64,000 nucleotides of DNA from Siphonodentalium dalli (taxonomy: Eukaryota > Mollusca > Scaphopoda > Gadilida > Siphonodentaliidae), in contig CP136068.1 in assembly GCA_032622095.1 (NCBI GenBank), forward strand, positions 51,640,443 to 51,704,442, given 5' to 3'. This document shows, piece by piece, positions 56,364 through 64,000 of the stretch; position 1 is the first letter of the stretch; the number at the start of each line of letters is the position of its first letter. A model generated the notes under the pieces. The model had not been told where the DNA came from. It was given only the letters and a program-made list of their open reading frames with translations, and did not search any database. Both the position numbers and the translations under genes were made by a program.

Positions 56364-58083
56364 GGGCGTAATGCAACGCACTTGTTTTTTCTGAAATCTT
56401 ATAACTGACTGACCTGATTACTCCAATTGTAGCGCCAGCGCATGGATTGCTGACGTCTGCGCAGGAATGTTGAATGAATACAGAAAAGGCGGGAGAGATG
56501 AATCGAAGATTTTTAGGTAAATATAAATCGGAGGTTATTGTTCTGTTGTCAATGTGTAATTTACCCATCAAGTGCAGTGTTCGGTTTGTCAAACTTGAGT
56601 ACGTATGTGACATAAAGAGATTTTTTGAGCAGATCAATTTTCTCGTCTTTATTGTAATAACGTAAGCGTCAACCAACGTCAAAACGTAAATACTGTATAC
56701 GTACGTAGAGTAACGTCGCATTGACTGACTGCAAAAAAGGAAAAATATGCATTCTTAAATATTTTAGTTACTTGTTAATAATTTGTTACATATGCATGTA
56801 TATAGCACAGCATTGCAGAAAACAAACATCGTAATTGCCAATACACCAGAACCATCAACAAATGAATAATCATACGAAGAAGACCGGAAAACGCTAAAAT
56901 AAAAGAGATGACGAATGGTAACCAGAGACGTGGCGACAGGGGCGACAGGGGTGGGGGGTTTGTGTCTGACCCCCCCCCCCCCCCCCCAACTTTGGTCAAA
57001 ATTTTCAACAGTTGGAAATTTCATACCTGCCAAAACATTAGTTGGAAATTTCATACCTGCCTGTTTTTGGACCAATATTTGCATATTTTCCTATTTTTGG
57101 TCAAAAGTTTGGACTGGACTGAAATGGTCATCAGTGGGATATTTTCCAACCTTAGGGGGGGGGGGGGTGTCAGGTTTGAAATTTCCAACTCTAAGAAGAC
57201 TTGAGGCTAGTCTAGATGCTAGGATTTTGCGATTTTCTTGTTCAGATTTCAAAATTTTCCTCCCCCGTGGCCGGCCAATACAAAACTGCTAATTAGTTTA
57301 ACAGAACAATATTTTACTACATTTGGTCAAACTTGTGGACTGAAATGGTCATCAGTTAGTTGGAGAATTTCCCAACCTAAGAGGGAGTATGAGGTTTTAA
57401 ATTTCCAACACTAGGGGAACTTCAGTTGAGGCCAGTCTAGATGCTAGAGTCAATGAGACTCGTTCCTAGAATAAATATGATGATATATTCGTTATACGCC
57501 TGTGACACAATGAAAGAAAACGAAAAACACTGAACAAACATGCGGCACAAACTAATAGGGAATAACAGTAACTGTCGTGGAACAGTTATTCCCCTAATTG
57601 GGCGACGGATAGTAACCAGTACTCAATTGTACGCGACTGAGTTGTGTTTATGTGTTGCTATCCATTGCATGTAAGATAGTCATAAAAGCATTATCAACCA
57701 GACGAGATGTGTAGTTAGATACTTCCCCCAAAATAACATTTCAAAACAAAAATAAGTTCATTTCACAAGGAACAAGGAAGTAGATTGCTCAAGTTCTATT
57801 TAAATTAATTGCATTTTCATACACCTTTTCCGAAACTGCATTGGCTGGCTGGCCAAGTATTTATTAGGATTCTATATGATAATGCTGTTGCAGGAGCGTA
57901 TGTCTTATTTGTGGGGGGGGGGGGGGAGAGAGCGGGGGCACAACACACACACACTTGCTATGTCGAGCATGTCCTTGAATATTATTTCATGGCACAATTG
58001 TTTCATCTAAACCTATGTCATTATCTTTTATATTTCATTTTCTTAGCAATTTCGTCAAGTTTTTCTTTTTGGAAAATTTGGGT

Positions 58084-58099
58084 GGCCCTGAAAAGGGCC
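58084..58099 (-). terminator. Histone 3' stem-loop, H2A unit 6
   Basis: Intact. Confidence 0.97.
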
Positions 58100-58161
58100 G
58101 TTTTGTTTTGTTTGTTTTGCAGACAAGCCAAGCATTGAGATGTTGTGTGTCATCAAGATTT

Positions 58162-58536
58162 TTACTTGCTGCTCTGTGATTTCTTTGGGAGAAGAACGGC
58201 TTGGATGTTTGGCAGAACACCACCTTGGGCGATGGTGACACCAGACAACAGTTTGTTCAACTCTTCGTCGTTCCTGATGGCGAGCTGGAGATGTCTTGGT
58301 ATGATTCTGCTTTTCTTGTTGTCACGAGCAGCGTTTCCTGCCAACTCGAGAACCTCAGCTGCGAGGTATTCGAGAACTGCAGCCAAGTAGACTGGAGCTC
58401 CGGCACCGACACGCTCAGCATAGTTGCCTTTTCTCAGAAGACGATGGATTCTTCCGACGGGAAACTGGAGTCCAGCCCTTGATGATCGGGACTTTGCCTT
58501 TCCCTTTACTTTGCCACCTTTACCACGTCCAGACAT
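58162..58536 (-). CDS. H2A: Histone H2A, unit 6
   Basis: 124 aa, identical to the other copies. Confidence 0.99.
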   Translation of the reverse strand: MSGRGKGGKVKGKAKSRSSRAGLQFPVGRIHRLLRKGNYAERVGAGAPVYLAAVLEYLAAEVLELAGNAARDNKKSRIIPRHLQLAIRNDEELNKLLSGVTIAQGGVLPNIQAVLLPKKSQSSK

Positions 58537-58809
58537 GATGTGAGTATTTGTTATGTTCGAAAAGACGAGAAATAGACTGATGATTTGGTCGAAAGTTGGA
58601 AAATATTTAAACCAAAATACGGATCGACCTAGTTATTTACACGTTTTCACCGAAGTCCGCGCGCGCGCAGGACGGTAAAGTGCTTTGTTGTGTGTAATTG
58701 GGTTAGACTTGCGATCGCGCGCGTCTCTTAAAAGGGAATTTTTTCAAAAAAAATTTGTATTCATTTTCTGTTCATCGAATCTCTCGATCGCACTGAGAAA
58801 AACTTAATC
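58537..58809. promoter_or_regulatory. Two-way H2A/H2B promoter, units 6/7
   Basis: H2A box at 58611-58604 (minus); H2B box at 58728-58734. Confidence 0.75.
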
Positions 58810-59181
58810 ATGCCACCCAAAGCAGGAAGCAAAGGAGCCAAAAAGGCCACCAAGACCCAGAAGCCGTCAACGGCCGGCACAAAGAAGAGGAAACGAAAAA
58901 GGAAGGAATCCTACGGAATCTACATCTACAAAGTCTTGAAACAGGTGCACCCAGACACCGGTGTCAGCAGCAAAGCCATGTCCATCATGAACAGCTTTGT
59001 CAACGACATCTTTGAGAGGATCGCAGCTGAGGCATCAAGACTGGCCCACTACAACAAACGATCCACCATCACCTCCCGAGAGGTCCAGACCGCCGTCAGA
59101 CTTCTTCTCCCAGGTGAATTGGCCAAGCACGCCGTCTCTGAGGGCACCAAGGCCGTCACCAAGTACACCAGCAGCAAGTAA
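58810..59181 (+). CDS. H2B: Histone H2B, unit 7
   Basis: 123 aa, identical to the other copies. Confidence 0.99.
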   Translation: MPPKAGSKGAKKATKTQKPSTAGTKKRKRKRKESYGIYIYKVLKQVHPDTGVSSKAMSIMNSFVNDIFERIAAEASRLAHYNKRSTITSREVQTAVRLLLPGELAKHAVSEGTKAVTKYTSSK

Positions 59182-59213
59182 ACTGTTTGCATACAGATTT
59201 ACACACAAAAAAC

Positions 59214-59229
59214 GGCCCTTTTCAGGGCC
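59214..59229 (+). terminator. Histone 3' stem-loop, H2B unit 7
   Basis: Intact. Confidence 0.97.
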
Positions 59230-59865
59230 ACCCAAATCTTCCAAAAAGAGTTACTCTAAACATTGCTATATCCCTCTCCCTCTCCCTGCCTCCCTCCCTC
59301 CCTCCCTCCATCCATCCCAACACATATAATCTCAAATAACTTTAGGCAATGAAACAAAAACAAATTTGAGAAAATCCATATGGTATAATGGAGTATTACA
59401 TGCTAACATATACGCTAACATATAAACTGTATATATGCACATATTTGTATATATATATATAACACACTTGTCATTGTGTGTACACAATTTAATAACATGT
59501 GATATTTCTCCTCTCCTCTATTTGTTTATTCATTAATATATTCGTACAGTTTTCATAATGTTAAACAATATGCACCCCCCCCCCAACCCCACTGACAGAG
59601 TCCCATCAATCGGCGACGTTATATATTGCATATATATCGTCTAAATGAATATGCATCCTACAAACCTAGATTGTTTTGCATTTACTTTAATGCATCATCT
59701 GTATAAATGTAACATTTGAATGAATGAATGAATGAATGAATGAATGAATGAATGAATGAATGAATGAATGAATGAATGAATGAATGAATAAATGTGCCTA
59801 CAGTTTCCATGATTTGTTGCAAATATATAGCAATTTTTAGAGTAACTCTTTTTGAAAAATTTGGT

Positions 59866-59881
59866 GGCCCTGAAAAGGGCC
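59866..59881 (-). terminator. Histone 3' stem-loop, H4 unit 7
   Basis: Intact. Confidence 0.97.
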
Positions 59882-59919
59882 GTTGTTTTTGAAGCTGGGT
59901 GCTTCGTCTGTAGAGGCGT

Positions 59920-60314
<395 letters not shown>

Positions 60315-62034
60315 GGGCGTAATGCAACGCACTTGTTTTTTCTGAAATCTTATAACTGACTGACCTGATTACTCCAATTGTAGCGCCAGCGCATGGATTG
60401 CTGACGTCTGCGCAGGAATGTTGAATGAATACAGAAAAGGCGGGAGAGATGAATCGAAGATTTTTAGGTAAATATAAATCGGAGGTTATTGTTCTGTTGT
60501 CAATGTGTAATTTACCCATCAAGTGCAGTGTTCGGTTTGTCAAACTTGAGTACGTATGTGACATAAAGAGATTTTTTGAGCAGATCAATTTTCTCGTCTT
60601 TATTGTAATAACGTAAGCGTCAACCAACGTCAAAACGTAAATACTGTATACGTACGTAGAGTAACGTCGCATTGACTGACTGCAAAAAAGGAAAAATATG
60701 CATTCTTAAATATTTTAGTTACTTGTTAATAATTTGTTACATATGCATGTATATAGCACAGCATTGCAGAAAACAAACATCGTAATTGCCAATACACCAG
60801 AACCATCAACAAATGAATAATCATACGAAGAAGACCGGAAAACGCTAAAATAAAAGAGATGACGAATGGTAACCAGAGACGTGGCGACAGGGGCGACAGG
60901 GGTGGGGGGTTTGTGTCTGACCCCCCCCCCCCCCCCCCAACTTTGGTCAAAATTTTCAACAGTTGGAAATTTCATACCTGCCAAAACATTAGTTGGAAAT
61001 TTCATACCTGCCTGTTTTTGGACCAATATTTGCATATTTTCCTATTTTTGGTCAAAAGTTTGGACTGGACTGAAATGGTCATCAGTGGGATATTTTCCAA
61101 CCTTAGGGGGGGGGGGGGTGTCAGGTTTGAAATTTCCAACTCTAAGAAGACTTGAGGCTAGTCTAGATGCTAGGATTTTGCGATTTTCTTGTTCAGATTT
61201 CAAAATTTTCCTCCCCCGTGGCCGGCCAATACAAAACTGCTAATTAGTTTAACAGAACAATATTTTACTACATTTGGTCAAACTTGTGGACTGAAATGGT
61301 CATCAGTTAGTTGGAGAATTTCCCAACCTAAGAGGGAGTATGAGGTTTTAAATTTCCAACACTAGGGGAACTTCAGTTGAGGCCAGTCTAGATGCTAGAG
61401 TCAATGAGACTCGTTCCTAGAATAAATATGATGATATATTCGTTATACGCCTGTGACACAATGAAAGAAAACGAAAAACACTGAACAAACATGCGGCACA
61501 AACTAATAGGGAATAACAGTAACTGTCGTGGAACAGTTATTCCCCTAATTGGGCGACGGATAGTAACCAGTACTCAATTGTACGCGACTGAGTTGTGTTT
61601 ATGTGTTGCTATCCATTGCATGTAAGATAGTCATAAAAGCATTATCAACCAGACGAGATGTGTAGTTAGATACTTCCCCCAAAATAACATTTCAAAACAA
61701 AAATAAGTTCATTTCACAAGGAACAAGGAAGTAGATTGCTCAAGTTCTATTTAAATTAATTGCATTTTCATACACCTTTTCCGAAACTGCATTGGCTGGC
61801 TGGCCAAGTATTTATTAGGATTCTATATGATAATGCTGTTGCAGGAGCGTATGTCTTATTTGTGGGGGGGGGGGGGGAGAGAGCGGGGGCACAACACACA
61901 CACACTTGCTATGTCGAGCATGTCCTTGAATATTATTTCATGGCACAATTGTTTCATCTAAACCTATGTCATTATCTTTTATATTTCATTTTCTTAGCAA
62001 TTTCGTCAAGTTTTTCTTTTTGGAAAATTTGGGT

Positions 62035-62050
62035 GGCCCTGAAAAGGGCC
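62035..62050 (-). terminator. Histone 3' stem-loop, H2A unit 7
   Basis: Intact. Confidence 0.97.
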
Positions 62051-62112
62051 GTTTTGTTTTGTTTGTTTTGCAGACAAGCCAAGCATTGAGATGTTGTGTG
62101 TCATCAAGATTT

Positions 62113-62487
62113 TTACTTGCTGCTCTGTGATTTCTTTGGGAGAAGAACGGCTTGGATGTTTGGCAGAACACCACCTTGGGCGATGGTGACACCAGACAAC
62201 AGTTTGTTCAACTCTTCGTCGTTCCTGATGGCGAGCTGGAGATGTCTTGGTATGATTCTGCTTTTCTTGTTGTCACGAGCAGCGTTTCCTGCCAACTCGA
62301 GAACCTCAGCTGCGAGGTATTCGAGAACTGCAGCCAAGTAGACTGGAGCTCCGGCACCGACACGCTCAGCATAGTTGCCTTTTCTCAGAAGACGATGGAT
62401 TCTTCCGACGGGAAACTGGAGTCCAGCCCTTGATGATCGGGACTTTGCCTTTCCCTTTACTTTGCCACCTTTACCACGTCCAGACAT
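62113..62487 (-). CDS. H2A: Histone H2A, unit 7
   Basis: 124 aa, identical to the other copies. Confidence 0.99.
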   Translation of the reverse strand: MSGRGKGGKVKGKAKSRSSRAGLQFPVGRIHRLLRKGNYAERVGAGAPVYLAAVLEYLAAEVLELAGNAARDNKKSRIIPRHLQLAIRNDEELNKLLSGVTIAQGGVLPNIQAVLLPKKSQSSK

Positions 62488-62760
62488 GATGTGAGTATTT
62501 GTTATGTTCGAAAAGACGAGAAATAGACTGATGATTTGGTCGAAAGTTGGAAAATATTTAAACCAAAATACGGATCGACCTAGTTATTTACACGTTTTCA
62601 CCGAAGTCCGCGCGCGCGCAGGACGGTAAAGTGCTTTGTTGTGTGTAATTGGGTTAGACTTGCGATCGCGCGCGTCTCTTAAAAGGGAATTTTTTCAAAA
62701 AAAATTTGTATTCATTTTCTGTTCATCGAATCTCTCGATCGCACTGAGAAAAACTTAATC
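62488..62760. promoter_or_regulatory. Two-way H2A/H2B promoter, units 7/8
   Basis: H2A box at 62562-62555 (minus); H2B box at 62679-62685. Confidence 0.75.
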
Positions 62761-63132
62761 ATGCCACCCAAAGCAGGAAGCAAAGGAGCCAAAAAGGCCA
62801 CCAAGACCCAGAAGCCGTCAACGGCCGGCACAAAGAAGAGGAAACGAAAAAGGAAGGAATCCTACGGAATCTACATCTACAAAGTCTTGAAACAGGTGCA
62901 CCCAGACACCGGTGTCAGCAGCAAAGCCATGTCCATCATGAACAGCTTTGTCAACGACATCTTTGAGAGGATCGCAGCTGAGGCATCAAGACTGGCCCAC
63001 TACAACAAACGATCCACCATCACCTCCCGAGAGGTCCAGACCGCCGTCAGACTTCTTCTCCCAGGTGAATTGGCCAAGCACGCCGTCTCTGAGGGCACCA
63101 AGGCCGTCACCAAGTACACCAGCAGCAAGTAA
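62761..63132 (+). CDS. H2B: Histone H2B, unit 8
   Basis: 123 aa, identical to the other copies. Confidence 0.99.
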   Translation: MPPKAGSKGAKKATKTQKPSTAGTKKRKRKRKESYGIYIYKVLKQVHPDTGVSSKAMSIMNSFVNDIFERIAAEASRLAHYNKRSTITSREVQTAVRLLLPGELAKHAVSEGTKAVTKYTSSK

Positions 63133-63164
63133 ACTGTTTGCATACAGATTTACACACAAAAAAC

Positions 63165-63180
63165 GGCCCTTTTCAGGGCC
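63165..63180 (+). terminator. Histone 3' stem-loop, H2B unit 8
   Basis: Intact. Confidence 0.97.
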
Positions 63181-63816
63181 ACCCAAATCTTCCAAAAAGA
63201 GTTACTCTAAACATTGCTATATCCCTCTCCCTCTCCCTGCCTCCCTCCCTCCCTCCCTCCATCCATCCCAACACATATAATCTCAAATAACTTTAGGCAA
63301 TGAAACAAAAACAAATTTGAGAAAATCCATATGGTATAATGGAGTATTACATGCTAACATATACGCTAACATATAAACTGTATATATGCACATATTTGTA
63401 TATATATATATAACACACTTGTCATTGTGTGTACACAATTTAATAACATGTGATATTTCTCCTCTCCTCTATTTGTTTATTCATTAATATATTCGTACAG
63501 TTTTCATAATGTTAAACAATATGCACCCCCCCCCCAACCCCACTGACAGAGTCCCATCAATCGGCGACGTTATATATTGCATATATATCGTCTAAATGAA
63601 TATGCATCCTACAAACCTAGATTGTTTTGCATTTACTTTAATGCATCATCTGTATAAATGTAACATTTGAATGAATGAATGAATGAATGAATGAATGAAT
63701 GAATGAATGAATGAATGAATGAATGAATGAATGAATGAATAAATGTGCCTACAGTTTCCATGATTTGTTGCAAATATATAGCAATTTTTAGAGTAACTCT
63801 TTTTGAAAAATTTGGT

Positions 63817-63832
63817 GGCCCTGAAAAGGGCC
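63817..63832 (-). terminator. Histone 3' stem-loop, H4 unit 8
   Basis: Intact. Confidence 0.97.
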
Positions 63833-63870
63833 GTTGTTTTTGAAGCTGGGTGCTTCGTCTGTAGAGGCGT

Positions 63871-64000
<130 letters not shown>

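Overview
The window is eukaryotic nuclear DNA from an invertebrate, most likely a lophotrochozoan and probably a mollusc (bivalve-like). The reasons are the sequences of the canonical H2A, H2B and H4 proteins, the animal-type histone 3' stem-loops, AT-rich non-coding DNA crowded with short transposon relics, and Helentron/'pearl'-like elements with GTCT microsatellites and ~122-bp core repeats. The phylum call is inference; no taxonomic marker gene other than histones is present.

Left half (1-28880): no intact host gene was recognised. It is a mosaic of non-autonomous DNA transposons: a hAT MITE at 638-1004, a TA-flanked foldback at 5180-5515, a palindromic MITE family at 5566-5898, 7609-7700 and 11882-12313, a hAT-like element nested in a TA-flanked element at 9470-11391, and a TA-flanked MITE inside a dead LINE at 20187-20561. 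It also holds a 54-bp minisatellite (7690-8826), four Helitron-like elements (one inverted at 13627-14385 and three head-to-tail at 22060-24145), a decayed CR1/L2-like LINE with a PHD-finger ORF1 remnant (about 16700-20685), and assorted microsatellites.

Right half (28881-64000): a tandem array of eight histone units (the last cut by the window end). Each unit carries H2B (+), H4 (-) and H2A (-). H2B and H4 converge on facing stem-loops. H2A and the next unit's H2B diverge from a shared 273-bp promoter. No H3 or H1 gene is present. The gene-to-gene period is exactly 3951 bp. It is broken only by a 4-nt deletion in unit 3 that destroys the H2A stem-loop, and by two retroelement insertions whose lengths plus target-site duplications exactly account for the longer periods.

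The most interesting signal is the placement of those two insertions. An intact two-ORF non-LTR retrotransposon (32787-37683) and an apparently unrelated 1128-bp ORF-bearing element (49719-50846) both sit in the sense direction in a histone promoter. In each case the element's 5' end lies about 35 nt downstream of the TATA-like box, i.e. at the predicted transcription start, with 13- and 14-bp duplications covering the initiator region. Each therefore separates a histone gene from its promoter and places its own first base where histone transcription should begin. This suggests start-site-directed capture of S-phase histone promoters, a hypothesis resting on two events seen here.
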